Part shown: positions 34,023-43,112 of the stretch, piece by piece
Layout of the letters: each line of letters begins with the position of its first letter
Position numbering within the stretch: the first letter of the stretch is position 1
Assembly (NCBI GenBank): GCA_036503555.1
Contig: DASXWQ010000042.1
Coordinates: 62,001 to 126,000 of the forward strand
Source of the DNA: Actinocatenispora sp036503555
Lineage (GTDB): Bacteria > Actinomycetota > Actinomycetes > Mycobacteriales > Micromonosporaceae
Reading direction: 5' to 3'
Length of the DNA stretch: 64,000 bases
Made by a program: the position numbers and the translations under genes
Notes under the pieces: model-generated
Database searches by the model: none
What the model was told of the DNA's origin: nothing
Seen by the model: the letters and a program-made list of their open reading frames with translations, nothing else

Positions 34023-35264
34023 GTGGGGGCGGCCGTGGCGATCGTCGAGCGACAACAGCGCGGCACCGCGGTCTTCTGGCGGTACTGGACCGCCTCGACG
34101 ATCAGCAACGTCGGCGACGCGGTCACCACCGTCGCGCTCCCGCTCGTCGCGGTGCAGGCGCTCCGCGCCACGACGTTCGAGGTCAGCCTCATCACCGCCG
34201 CCGGGTACGTCGCCTGGCTGCTCATCGGGTTGCCCGCCGGCGTCCTCGTGGCCCGGCTGCCACTGCGCGGTACCCAGGTCGCGATGGACCTGGTCCGCGG
34301 TGCCGCGCTCGCCTCCGTACCGGTGGCCGGGCTGTTCGGCGTGCTGCGGCTGCCGCAGCTCGTCGCCGTCGCCCTGGTCGTGGGCCTGGCCAGCGTCGTG
34401 TTCTTCGTCGGGAACTCCACCCTGCTGCCGGCGATCGTCCCGGCCGACCAGCTGACCGCCCGCAACAGCCTGACCTCCGGCACGCAGGCCGTCACCCAGC
34501 TCAGCGGCCCGTCGCTCGGCGGCGTCCTCGTCCAGGCCGTCGGTGGGGTCGGCAGCCTGCTCGTCGACGTGGCCAGCTACGTCGTGTCGGCGGTCCTGCT
34601 CGCCGGCATGCCCCGCCCCCGGGACGGTCGCGCCATCCCCCGCCGCGACCCACCGCTCGCCATGATCGCCGCCGGCCTGCGGTACGTCGCCCGCCACCGC
34701 GTGATGCGCTCCTGCGTCGCCGCCGCCACGCTGACCAACTTCGTGTGCGGCGCGCTCCTCGCCCTCACCCCGGTGTACCTGGTCCGTACCCTCGGCGCGC
34801 CGCCCGGGCTCGTCGGCCTGCTGATGGCCACCGAGGGCGTCGGCAGCCTCGTCGGCGCCGCCCTCACCCCGCGGTTGGCCCGCCGGATCGGCTCCGCCCG
34901 CGCGCTCGTCGCCGCCGGCCTGATCGGCGCGGCGCTCGCGCTGCTCATGCCGCTGGCCGGGGACGGCTGGGGGCTGCTCGTGTTCGCCGCCGGCAACGCC
35001 GGGTTCGCCGGCGGCGTCGTCGTACTCAGCGTCCTCACCCGTACGCACCGGCAGACCACCACGCCGCCCGACCTGCTGTCGCGCGTGATGGCCACCGTAC
35101 GGTTCGTGTCGTGGGGCGCGATCCCGCTCGGCGCGCTTGCCGCCGGCGCCGCGGCCACCCTGCTGGGCAACCGCGGCGCCCTGGCCCTGACCTGCGTACT
35201 CGCGTTCGCCGTGCCCGCCGTCCTGCTCACCGGCCCGGTACGCCGACTCCGCGACCTCGCCTGA
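34023..35264 (+). CDS. MFS transporter (12-helix)
   Basis: This 413-residue transporter of the EntS/tetracycline-efflux-like group has FWRYWTASTISNVGDAV at the N-terminus, ARNSLTSGTQAVTQLSGPSLGG in the central loop region and 12 predicted helices. GTG 34023 or GTG 34035 may be used. It diverges from the HxlR-peroxiredoxin regulator across 57 bases holding one operator, so it is probably induced by the stress that regulator senses. The substrate is unknown. Confidence 0.88.
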   Translation: MGAAVAIVERQQRGTAVFWRYWTASTISNVGDAVTTVALPLVAVQALRATTFEVSLITAAGYVAWLLIGLPAGVLVARLPLRGTQVAMDLVRGAALASVPVAGLFGVLRLPQLVAVALVVGLASVVFFVGNSTLLPAIVPADQLTARNSLTSGTQAVTQLSGPSLGGVLVQAVGGVGSLLVDVASYVVSAVLLAGMPRPRDGRAIPRRDPPLAMIAAGLRYVARHRVMRSCVAAATLTNFVCGALLALTPVYLVRTLGAPPGLVGLLMATEGVGSLVGAALTPRLARRIGSARALVAAGLIGAALALLMPLAGDGWGLLVFAAGNAGFAGGVVVLSVLTRTHRQTTTPPDLLSRVMATVRFVSWGAIPLGALAAGAAATLLGNRGALALTCVLAFAVPAVLLTGPVRRLRDLA

Positions 35265-35336
35265 CGCCGGCCCGCCGCGACGCCGCCTCTAGACCGGTAC
35301 CCAGTGCCCGCTCTGCACACCGGTGGCCGCGGTGGC

Positions 35337-36266
35337 CTACGGGACGATGTGACCGCCGGCGCGGAACAGGCGGTACCACTCCTCGCGGGTGAGCGGCAGG
35401 TCGGAGCCGGCGGCGGACTCGACGACCCGCGCCGGGTTCGTGGTGCCGAGGACCACCTGCATGTTCGCCGGGTGGCGGGTGATCCAGCCGACGGCCACGC
35501 CGCTCGGCGTCACCCCGTACTTCCCTGCCAGCTCGTCGACGACGTCGTTCAGCTCCGCGTAGTGCTCCCGGTCGCCGAGGAACACCCCGTCGAAGAACCC
35601 CTTCTGGAACGGCGACCACGCCTGCAACGTCATCCGCGACAGGCGCGAGTAGTCGAGCAGCCCGTTGTCGCGGTCGACCGACTGGTCCTCGCCGGCCATG
35701 TTCGCCGCGACACCGGAGGCGATCAGCGGGCAGTGGGTGATGCTGAGCTGCACCTGGTTGGCCACGAGCGGCTGCCGTACCGCGGTCTTCAGCAGCTCGA
35801 TCTGGCCGGGCGTGTGGTTGGAGACGCCGAAGGCGCGGACCTTGCCCGCCGACTCCAGCTCGTCGAACGCCGCCGCGACCTCCTCCGGCTCCACCAGCGT
35901 GTCGGGCCGGTGCAGCAGCAGCACGTCGAGGTAGTCGGTACGCAGGGCGGCGAGCGACTCGTCGACCGTACGCAGGATGTGCTCCTTGGAGAAGTCGAAG
36001 AAGCCGGGCCGGATGCCGACCTTGCTCTGCAGCACGACCGACTCGCGTTCCGCGCCGGCCAGCGGTACGGCCGCGCCGAAGCGCGCCTCGCACTCGTGCC
36101 GGCTCGGGCCGTAGATGTCGGCGTGGTCGAACACGTTGATCCCGGCGTCGCGGGCGGTGCGGTACAGGGTGCGGATGGCCTCGTCGTCCAGGCGCGCGAT
36201 CCGCATGAGGCCGAGCACGATGTTCGATGCGCGGCGGTCGGGGTTCGGGAAGGACACCGTCTTCAT
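35337..36266 (-). CDS. Aldo/keto reductase
   Basis: This 309-residue TIM-barrel oxidoreductase has the AKR tetrad in order: D and Y in FDHADIYG (near 45-51), K in LQSKVGI (near 80) and H in LLLHRPDT (near 117). NADPH-site residues TTNPARV lie near the C-terminus. It resembles the YdhF-type group. Start ATG 36266 is preferred over ATG 36275 from spacing to AGGA. It is monocistronic and stands between two unrelated genes. Confidence 0.9.
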   Translation of the reverse strand: MKTVSFPNPDRRASNIVLGLMRIARLDDEAIRTLYRTARDAGINVFDHADIYGPSRHECEARFGAAVPLAGAERESVVLQSKVGIRPGFFDFSKEHILRTVDESLAALRTDYLDVLLLHRPDTLVEPEEVAAAFDELESAGKVRAFGVSNHTPGQIELLKTAVRQPLVANQVQLSITHCPLIASGVAANMAGEDQSVDRDNGLLDYSRLSRMTLQAWSPFQKGFFDGVFLGDREHYAELNDVVDELAGKYGVTPSGVAVGWITRHPANMQVVLGTTNPARVVESAAGSDLPLTREEWYRLFRAGGHIVP

Positions 36267-36316
36267 GCTGGTCATCCTGCCCGACCGCGCGCCGCTCCCG
36301 CCGGCGCGACCCGGGT

Positions 36317-37084
36317 TCAGGTGGCCGGGTCGGTGAAGTAGGCGGCGGTCTCCGCGTCGGCCGGGTAGTACGACTCGATCGCGACCTCGTCGAGCGTGAT
36401 GTCCACCGGCGTACCGAACGTCGTCGTGGTCGAGAACAGCCTCAGCTCCCGGTCACCGAACCGGAACACCATCGGGATCACGATCTCCGACTCGTACGGG
36501 TGGCGCGGGTCGGCGGGGACGGCCGCCAGCAGATCCTCGTACAGGGCGCCGAGGTCGGGGTCGGGCGCGGCGGCGAGCTGCCGGGCGACCCGCGCCCGGA
36601 GTACGCCGAGCACCTCGGCCAGGTTGACGATCCGCGGTGCCATCCCGCGCGGGTCCAGGCCCAGCCGCAGCATGTTGACCGGCGGCCGCAGCAGCTCGGG
36701 CGCGACCTCGGCGAGGAACGGGTCGAGGGCCCGGTTGGTCATGACGATGTTCCAGCGGCGGTCGAGCACGAGCGCCGGGTACGGCTCGTGCGCGCGCAGC
36801 ACCCGCGCGAGCGCCGTCCACGCCGCCGACATGGCGGCCTCGTCGAGCGGGCGTTCCGGGTACCGGGGGGCGAAGCCGGCGGCGAGCAGCAGCCGGTTCC
36901 GCTCCCGCAGGGGTACGTCGAGGTGGTCGGCGAGCCGCAGCACCATCTGGGCGCTCGGCTTGGACTTGCCGGTCTCGACCAGGCTGACGTGCCGGGCGGA
37001 GACGTCGGCGGCGAGCGCGAGGTCGAGCTGGCTGAGTCGCCGGCGGTGCCGCCACTCCCGCAGGAGCTCCCCGACGGTGTGCAT
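36317..37084 (-). CDS. XRE-family regulator with MmyB-like domain
   Basis: This 255-residue protein has an N-terminal helix-turn-helix (LREWRHRRRLSQLDLALAAD, RHVSLVETGKSKPSAQMV) and a C-terminal MmyB-like, PAS-related ligand domain (ALVLDRRWNIVMTNRAL, MVFRFGDRELRLFSTTTTFGT). Homologues bind fatty acids or small hydrophobic ligands and repress short-chain dehydrogenases or related genes. ATG 37084 is taken, with TAGCAT eight bases upstream. It diverges from a SnoaL-like gene 87 bp away, its likely target. Confidence 0.88.
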   Translation of the reverse strand: MHTVGELLREWRHRRRLSQLDLALAADVSARHVSLVETGKSKPSAQMVLRLADHLDVPLRERNRLLLAAGFAPRYPERPLDEAAMSAAWTALARVLRAHEPYPALVLDRRWNIVMTNRALDPFLAEVAPELLRPPVNMLRLGLDPRGMAPRIVNLAEVLGVLRARVARQLAAAPDPDLGALYEDLLAAVPADPRHPYESEIVIPMVFRFGDRELRLFSTTTTFGTPVDITLDEVAIESYYPADAETAAYFTDPAT

Positions 37085-37171
37085 GTCCGCTGATGCTACG
37101 CAGAACCGCGCCGTCCGCCATGACATGCGATTTCATCGACAACCGGCAGCGGCCGGGGCAACACTGCCGCC

Positions 37172-37567
37172 ATGACGAACACCACGAACACGATCCTCGT
37201 CCAGCAGGCCCTCGCCGGCCTGGTCTCGACCGGCGACGTCGACGCGCTGGCGGCGCTGCTGCACGACGACTTCCGCCACCACCGGCCCGACGCGACGACC
37301 TCGACGAAGGCGGAGTGGCTCGGGTCCGTACGCACCGCGCTCGGCCCGCTCGCGGGCATGCAGGTCGAGATCACGCACGTACTGGCCGACGCCGACCACG
37401 TCGTGCTGCACTCGCGGCGCTGGCTACCCGACGGCGGGCCGGCGATCGTGGTCGTGGACATCTGGCGGTTCGACGCCGGGCTGATCACCGAGGCGTGGGA
37501 GATCATCGAGCCGGTGGCCGAGGCGACCGCGCACCTCACGTGGTGGCAGCCGGCTCCCGCTGCCTGA
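37172..37567 (+). CDS. SnoaL-like / NTF2-fold protein
   Basis: This 131-residue protein has the SnoaL/NTF2-like pattern: N-terminal helices (VQQALAGLVSTGDVDALAALL), DDFRHHRPDA, a middle helix and the C-terminal strands AIVVVDIWRFDAGLITEAWEI. Family members are isomerases, cyclases or simply ligand-binding proteins. It is divergent from the MmyB-type regulator, a very common actinobacterial pairing. Substrate unknown. Confidence 0.85.
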   Translation: MTNTTNTILVQQALAGLVSTGDVDALAALLHDDFRHHRPDATTSTKAEWLGSVRTALGPLAGMQVEITHVLADADHVVLHSRRWLPDGGPAIVVVDIWRFDAGLITEAWEIIEPVAEATAHLTWWQPAPAA

Positions 37568-37632
37568 GGACGGCGTCGGGCGACCGGCCGTACCGGTGGT
37601 CCGCGGGTCGGGTCACCTCGGTCGCCGGCGCG

Positions 37633-38067
37633 TCAGGGCGCCACGGGTCGTTCGAAGAACGTCTCCAGAACCACCGTGGCGCGGGTCCCGCTCACCCCGT
37701 CGATGGCGTGGATCCGGCGTAGCACGTCCTGCAACTGCCCGGTCGTCGCGGTCCTGACCTTCACCAGTACGGCCGCGCTGCCGGCGATGACGTGCGCCTC
37801 GACGGCCTCCGGGATCGCCGCGAACCGCTCGGCCGAGTCGCCCATCCAGGCCGTCGCGTCGACCATCACGTACGACAGGAAGGGGCTGCCGAGGGCGGCC
37901 GGGTCGACGTCCGCGACGGTACGCCGGATGACGCCGCGCTCGCGCAGCTTGCGTACCCGGTCGTGAGCGGCGCCCGCGGACAGCCCGGCGGCCCGGCCGA
38001 GCGCCGCGTACGACTGGGTGGCGTCCTGTTGGAGCTCGGCCACCAGGACCCGGTCGACGTGATCCAC
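37633..38067 (-). CDS. Lrp/AsnC-family regulator
   Basis: This 144-residue regulator has the AsnC helix-turn-helix (VDRVLVAELQQDATQSYAALG, GLSAGAAHDRVRKLRERGVI) and a C-terminal RAM ligand domain (VEAHVIAGSAAVLVKVRT). It normally senses an amino acid as an oligomer. GTG 38067 follows GGAGAGTC. It diverges from NAD synthetase across 107 bp containing an inverted repeat. Confidence 0.9.
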   Translation of the reverse strand: MDHVDRVLVAELQQDATQSYAALGRAAGLSAGAAHDRVRKLRERGVIRRTVADVDPAALGSPFLSYVMVDATAWMGDSAERFAAIPEAVEAHVIAGSAAVLVKVRTATTGQLQDVLRRIHAIDGVSGTRATVVLETFFERPVAP

Positions 38068-38127
38068 GACTCTCCGTTCGGAAAACACTTGTGCGGACCA
38101 TACCTCATCTTGAAGCCTACGAGCATT

Positions 38128-38167
38128 GCCGAACTGTCTTCGGCACGTGTGCGCGGAAGGATAGGGT
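38128..38167. promoter_or_regulatory. Inverted repeat and leaderless nadE promoter
   Basis: GCCGAA-CTGTC-TTCGGC (38128-38144) is a 6-5-6 dyad in the Lrp-nadE gap and sits over the -35 region of the nadE promoter. TAGGGT (38162-38167) lies exactly seven bases before the nadE GTG. Binding by the divergent Lrp protein is possible but unproven. Confidence 0.45.
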
Positions 38168-38174
38168 CCGTCCG

Positions 38175-40214
38175 GTGAGCTTCTGGTCGATCCACCAACA
38201 CGGCTTCGCGCGGGTGGCCGCCTGCACCGGCCGCACCGCCCTCGGCGACCCGGCCGCGAACGCCGAGTCGGTCCTGAGGCAGGCGCGCCGGTGCGCCGAC
38301 GACGGCGTCGCCGTCGCCGTCTATCCCGAGATGTGCCTGACCGGCTACTCGATCGAGGACCTGGTGCTCCAGGACTCGCTGCTGGACGCCGCCGAGGCGG
38401 CGCTGACCACCGTGGTCGCCGGGTCGGCGGAGCTGCCGACGGTCCTCGTCGTCGGCGTACCGCTGCGGCACCGGCACCGGGTCTACAACTGTGCGGTGAC
38501 CGTGCACCGCGGGCGGATCCTCGGCGTGGCGCCCAAGTCGCACGTCCCGAACTACCGGGAGTTCTACGAGCAGCGGCAGATCGCCAGCGGCGCCGACGAG
38601 CGCGGCGGGACGATCCGCACCTGCGGCGCGACCGTACCGTTCGGCACCGACCTGCTCTTCGTGGCCGAGGACGTCCCCGGCCTGGTGCTGCACACCGAGG
38701 TCTGCGAGGACATGTGGGTGCCGGTACCACCGAGCGCGGAGGCGGCGCTGGCCGGCGCGACGATACTCGCGAACCTGTCCGGCAGCCCGATCACGGTCGG
38801 GCGGGCCGAGGACCGGCGGCTGCTGTGCCGGTCGGCGTCGGCGCGGTGCCTCGCCGCGTACGTGTTCGCGGCGGCCGGGCTCGGCGAGTCGACGACCGAC
38901 CTGGCCTGGGACGGCCAGACGATGATCTACGAGAACGGCGCGCTGCTGGCCGAGACCGAGCGGTTCCCGCTCGACGAGCAGGCCGCCGTCGCCGACGTCG
39001 ACCTCGACCTGCTCGTGGCGGAACGCCGGCGGATGGGTACGTTCGACGACAACCGGCGCGTGCACGCGGCCCGGACCGGTGGCTTCCGGCAGGTGCCGTT
39101 CCGGCTCGACCCGCCGGACGCCGACCTCGGCCTGCGCCGCCGCGTCGAGCGGTTCCCTTTCGTACCAGCGGATCCGGCACGGCTCGCGCAGGACTGCTAC
39201 GAGGCGTACAGCATCCAGGTCGAGGGGTTGCAGCAGCGGTTGACGTCGATCGGCGCGCCGAAGATCGTCGTCGGGGTGTCCGGCGGGCTGGACTCCGCGC
39301 ACGCGCTGATCGTCGCGGCCCGCGCGATGGACCGCGCCGGCCGGCCGCGCAGCGACATCCTCGCGTACACCATGCCCGGGTTCGCGACCGGCGAGCACAC
39401 GAAGGGCAACGCGTACCGGCTGGCGAACGCGCTCGGGGTCAGCCTGACCGAACTGGACATCACGCCGACCGCGCGGCTGATGCTGTCGGAGATCGGCCAT
39501 CCGTCGGCCACCGGCGCACCGGTGTACGACGTGACGTACGAGAACGTGCAGGCCGGGCTGCGCACCGACTACCTGTTCCGGCTGGCGAACCAGCACGGCG
39601 GGATCGTGCTCGGCACCGGCGACATGTCCGAGCTGGCGCTCGGCTGGTGCACGTACGGCGTCGGCGACCAGATGAGCCACTACGGCGTCAACGCCGGGGT
39701 GCCGAAGACGCTGATCCAGCACCTGGTCCGCTGGGTCGTGGCGAGCGGGCAGTTCGACGCCGAGACCGGCGAGACGCTGACCGCGATCCTCGACACGGCG
39801 GTCAGCCCCGAGCTGGTGCCGGGTGAGGAGTTGCAGTCCACCGAGTCGCAGATCGGCCCGTACGCGCTGCACGACTTCACGCTGTTCCACCTGCTGCGGT
39901 ACGGTTTCCGGCCGGCGAAGATCGCGTTCCTGGCCTGGCACGCCTGGCACGACCGGGACGCCGGCGCGTGGCCGCCGGACTTCCCCGAGCCGAAGCGGTC
40001 CGCGTACGAGCTGGGTGAGATCCGGCGCTGGCTGGACGTGTTCTGTCGGCGCTTCTTCGGCTTCGCGCAGTTCAAGCGCTCCGCCCTGCCGAACGGGCCG
40101 AAGGTGCTGGCCGGCGGGTCGCTCTCACCGCGCGGCGACTGGCGCGCGCCGTCCGACGGTACGGCCCGGGCCTGGCTCGACGACCTCGCCCGCGTCCCCG
40201 ACAGCGCGGGGTGA
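38175..40214 (+). CDS. nadE: Glutamine-dependent NAD+ synthetase
   Basis: This enzyme amidates deamido-NAD to NAD using ammonia released from glutamine. The 679-residue protein has an N-terminal nitrilase-fold glutaminase with the triad E52 (YPEMCLTGYS), K121 (APKSHVPNYREF) and C177 (HTEVCEDMWVP). A C-terminal ATP pyrophosphatase domain follows with the PP-loop GVSGGLDSAHAL near residue 372. Length equals the mycobacterial glutamine-dependent enzyme. The start is fixed by a leaderless promoter. The stop overlaps the downstream SDR as GTGA. Confidence 0.95.
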   Translation: MSFWSIHQHGFARVAACTGRTALGDPAANAESVLRQARRCADDGVAVAVYPEMCLTGYSIEDLVLQDSLLDAAEAALTTVVAGSAELPTVLVVGVPLRHRHRVYNCAVTVHRGRILGVAPKSHVPNYREFYEQRQIASGADERGGTIRTCGATVPFGTDLLFVAEDVPGLVLHTEVCEDMWVPVPPSAEAALAGATILANLSGSPITVGRAEDRRLLCRSASARCLAAYVFAAAGLGESTTDLAWDGQTMIYENGALLAETERFPLDEQAAVADVDLDLLVAERRRMGTFDDNRRVHAARTGGFRQVPFRLDPPDADLGLRRRVERFPFVPADPARLAQDCYEAYSIQVEGLQQRLTSIGAPKIVVGVSGGLDSAHALIVAARAMDRAGRPRSDILAYTMPGFATGEHTKGNAYRLANALGVSLTELDITPTARLMLSEIGHPSATGAPVYDVTYENVQAGLRTDYLFRLANQHGGIVLGTGDMSELALGWCTYGVGDQMSHYGVNAGVPKTLIQHLVRWVVASGQFDAETGETLTAILDTAVSPELVPGEELQSTESQIGPYALHDFTLFHLLRYGFRPAKIAFLAWHAWHDRDAGAWPPDFPEPKRSAYELGEIRRWLDVFCRRFFGFAQFKRSALPNGPKVLAGGSLSPRGDWRAPSDGTARAWLDDLARVPDSAG

Positions 40215-40945
40215 CGGTGCGGATCGACGGGTGCGTGGCGCTGGTGACCGGGGCGAACCGCGGCCTGGGCGCAGCGTTCGCCCGGGCGTTGGTGGCGCGC
40301 GGCGCCCGGCGGGTGTACGCCGGCGCCCGTGACCCGGCGACCGTGACCGCCCCCGACCTGCACCCGGTACGGCTGGACGTCACCGCACCCGACCAGGTCG
40401 CCGCCGCCGCCGAACGGTGCGCGGACGTTACGCTGCTGGTCAACAACGCCGGCGTCCTGACCGACAGCCCGCTGCTCGCCGCGCCGTCGACGGCCGGCGC
40501 GCGCGGCGAGATGGAGGTCAACTACTTCGGCACGCTCGCGATGTGCCGCGCCTTCGCCCCGGTACTCGGCCGCAACGGCGGCGGCGCGATCGTCGACGTG
40601 CTGTCGGTCGCGAGCTTCGTCACCAACCCGGCGATGGGCTCGTACGCCGCGTCCAAGGCAGCCGCCTGGGCCCTCACCAACGGGGTACGCGTCGAGCTGC
40701 GCGGCCAGGGCACGCAGGTCGTGGCCGTGCACGCCGGGTACCTCGACACGGACATGGCCGCCCACGTGACGGCCGCCAAGGCCAACCCCGCGGCCGTCGC
40801 CGCCGCGACCCTGGACGCCGTCGAGAGCGGCGCCGACGAGGTGCTCGCCGACGACCGCACCCGGCGGACCAAGGCGGCGCTGCCCACCGACCTGGACACG
40901 CTCTACCCCGACATCCAGCGCGCCTGGGACCGTCGTGCCCGATAA
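40211..40945 (+). CDS. Short-chain dehydrogenase/reductase
   Basis: This 244-residue SDR has the cofactor loop TGANRGLGAAFARAL, LVNNAGVLTDSPLL near residue 79, the Ser in LSVASFV and the active-site YAASK near 149. The tail DRRTRRTK-like DDRTRRTKAALPTD is typical of a group of small-molecule oxidoreductases. Translational coupling to nadE is by a GTGA overlap, but a functional link to NAD synthesis is not implied by the family. Confidence 0.88.
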   Translation: MTVRIDGCVALVTGANRGLGAAFARALVARGARRVYAGARDPATVTAPDLHPVRLDVTAPDQVAAAAERCADVTLLVNNAGVLTDSPLLAAPSTAGARGEMEVNYFGTLAMCRAFAPVLGRNGGGAIVDVLSVASFVTNPAMGSYAASKAAAWALTNGVRVELRGQGTQVVAVHAGYLDTDMAAHVTAAKANPAAVAAATLDAVESGADEVLADDRTRRTKAALPTDLDTLYPDIQRAWDRRAR

Positions 40946-40984
40946 GGTGTTGCCCGCAGCCGGGGTCGGCACTTGGATGGCCCC

Positions 40985-41485
40985 GTGATCACACTTCCGG
41001 AACCGCCGCGGCTGATGTCGCCGACCGTCGCCCTGCGCACCTCGTACCTGCTCGGCGAGCAGGCCGACGCCGTCACCGCCGGTGCGGAGACCGACTGGCT
41101 CGGCGCGGCCAGCGAGGACTTCGACACGTTCGTGGCCGAGCGCCGCGGCGTGGTGACCCGCTGGGGCGTGCCGTCGACGCTGCTCTGGTACGCCGCCGGC
41201 GACTACTACCTGGGCACGCTCGTCATCCGGCACGAGCTCACCGACGACCTGGCCGAGGCCGGCGGCCACATCGGGTACCACGTGGTGGCGCCGTGGCGGC
41301 GGCAGGGACACGCGACGCGGATGCTCGCCGCCGGGCTGGCCGAGTGCCGCGCGCTCGGCCTCGACCGCGTGCTGCTGACCTGCCAACCCGACAACGAGCC
41401 GTCGAAGCGGGTGATCCTCGCCAACGGCGGGCGGCCCGACGGCCGGCGGCGCGGCGAGGACCGCTTCTGGATCACCCTGACCTGA
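40985..41485 (+). CDS. GNAT-family N-acetyltransferase
   Basis: This protein of about 166 residues has the acetyl-CoA motif HIGYHVVAPWRRQGHATRML near residue 92 and the following LTCQPDNEPSKRVILANGG, the classical GNAT motif B. The start is uncertain: GTG 40985 or TTG 40973. It ends five bases before the stop of the convergent kinase gene. Confidence 0.85.
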   Translation: MITLPEPPRLMSPTVALRTSYLLGEQADAVTAGAETDWLGAASEDFDTFVAERRGVVTRWGVPSTLLWYAAGDYYLGTLVIRHELTDDLAEAGGHIGYHVVAPWRRQGHATRMLAAGLAECRALGLDRVLLTCQPDNEPSKRVILANGGRPDGRRRGEDRFWITLT

Positions 41486-41489
41486 CCGC

Positions 41490-43112
41490 CTACTTCGGTA
41501 CCTTGGGGTAGACGGCCTGCGCGAAGTCGGCGGCCGACCGGCACATGATCCCCGTGTACGCGCTGATGCTGGCGACGACGATCGCGTACCCGAAGGATGT
41601 CGGCCAGGACACCTGGCACGACGGGGCGTCGGCGCCGGTGTAGCCCGGGTCGTCGCCCTTCCCGTACGCGACCGCCGACGGGATCCCGGACAGGTCCACG
41701 GACTGCTTCGTGGCACCGGAGACCAGCCGCACGTCGGCGCTCGCGTACGCGAGCTTGTAGGTGAAGTCGCTGTCGCCGAACCCGCCCGACGCCCACGTGC
41801 ACGTCGTCACCGTGACCGAACCCTCCTCGTACCCGCCGCCCGTGCCGGTGTCCACGAGCTGCTGCGAGGAGATGATGCTGTTGTCGATCACGTCGCACGG
41901 GTCGGTGCTCGCGGCGGGGGTGGCGGAGTGCGTGCCCGTACCGGCGCTGTGCTGGCCGCCCTGGCCGGAGCCGTTGCCGCTGCCGGGCAGCGTGACGACC
42001 AGGGTGACGACGACGGCCGCGACGACGGCGCAGGCCGCGGCGGCGAACCCGCCGAGCCCACCGGGCATCCGGCGCCGGACCCGCGCCACCAGTCCGTCCC
42101 GACCCGCCGCTCCCGGCGCGGCGAAGCCCTGCGCGGCCGGGCCGGGCGCGGCGGGCCGGGGCGAGCCCCAGCCGGGGGCCGCAGGGCCGGGAACGGTGGG
42201 GGCGCCGGGCGACGCCGGCGCCCCGGACATGGGCTGCCCCGGCATGACGCGCGTCGCGGTGCGGCGTTCGGTGACCATCGCGCCGATCCCCGCCGGCAGC
42301 CACTGCGTCGTCGCGGCCGGCACCGCCAGCCCACCGAGTACGTCGGCGACGGCGGGCCGCTCCCCCGGGTTGCGGGACAGGCACGCGCGTACCAGCGGGT
42401 CGAGCTGGGGCGGCAGCCCGGCCAGGTCCGGCTGCTCGTGGATGACGCGGTAGAGGATGGCCTCCGGCCGGCCCTCCCCGTACGGGCCGCGGCCGGTCAG
42501 CGCGAACGCGAGCACGCAGCCGAACGAGAACACGTCCGCGGCCGGCCCGACCTCCAGGCCGCGCGCCTGCTCCGGCGACATGAAGCCGGGCGTACCGATG
42601 ACGGCAACGGACTGCTGCACGGCGTCCAGCGCCCGCGCGATACCGAAGTCGATGACGCGCGGGCCGTCGTCGGCGAGGATCACGTTGCCCGGCTTCAGAT
42701 CCCGGTGGACCAGGCCGCACGCGTGGATCGCCGACAGACCCTCGGCGAGGCCGGAGCCGAGCACGCGGACCGCCTCGGCCGGCAGCCGCCCATACGCCTC
42801 GACCGCCTCCTGCAGCGACGGACCTGGGATGTACGCCGTCACCAGCCACGGCGGATCGGCGTCCACGTTCGCGTCGACGACCTGCGCGGTGTAGAAGCCG
42901 CCGACCTGCCGGGCCGCGGCCACCTCCAGGCCGAACCGGCGGCGGAACTCGACGTCGCCGGACAGCTCCGCCGCCACCACCTTCACCGCGACGAGCCGCC
43001 CGCCCACCGAACGCCCCAGAAACACCCGGCCCATGCCGCCCCGGCCGAGCCGGCCGACCAGCTCGTACGGGCCGACGCGGCGCGGATCGCCGGGTCCGAG
43101 CTGTTCGATCAC
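41490..43112 (-). CDS. Membrane Ser/Thr protein kinase, active site intact
   Basis: This is a PknB-type receptor kinase of 540 residues. The N-terminal kinase domain has the P-loop LGRGGMGRV (22-30), K44, the catalytic HRDLKPGN (136-143), DFG (155-157) and GTPGFMSPEQ. A proline/alanine-rich linker (about 285-345) leads to a membrane helix (about 355-375). The outer domain carries four cysteines (C406, C438, C499, C524) and begins DPCDVID with a later CTWASGG, like DUF3558 lipoproteins. It overlaps the upstream paralogue as GTGA, so both are made together. Substrates may include neighbouring FHA and nuclease proteins (inference). Confidence 0.92.
   Translation of the reverse strand: MIEQLGPGDPRRVGPYELVGRLGRGGMGRVFLGRSVGGRLVAVKVVAAELSGDVEFRRRFGLEVAAARQVGGFYTAQVVDANVDADPPWLVTAYIPGPSLQEAVEAYGRLPAEAVRVLGSGLAEGLSAIHACGLVHRDLKPGNVILADDGPRVIDFGIARALDAVQQSVAVIGTPGFMSPEQARGLEVGPAADVFSFGCVLAFALTGRGPYGEGRPEAILYRVIHEQPDLAGLPPQLDPLVRACLSRNPGERPAVADVLGGLAVPAATTQWLPAGIGAMVTERRTATRVMPGQPMSGAPASPGAPTVPGPAAPGWGSPRPAAPGPAAQGFAAPGAAGRDGLVARVRRRMPGGLGGFAAAACAVVAAVVVTLVVTLPGSGNGSGQGGQHSAGTGTHSATPAASTDPCDVIDNSIISSQQLVDTGTGGGYEEGSVTVTTCTWASGGFGDSDFTYKLAYASADVRLVSGATKQSVDLSGIPSAVAYGKGDDPGYTGADAPSCQVSWPTSFGYAIVVASISAYTGIMCRSAADFAQAVYPKVPK

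Noticed and set aside
33966..35048. Upstream extension of the HxlR-peroxiredoxin gene
   Set aside because: The extra 360 residues are antisense to the MFS gene; HxlR homologues begin at MRYSGLADDDC, and TATAAT plus the operator lie just upstream of it.
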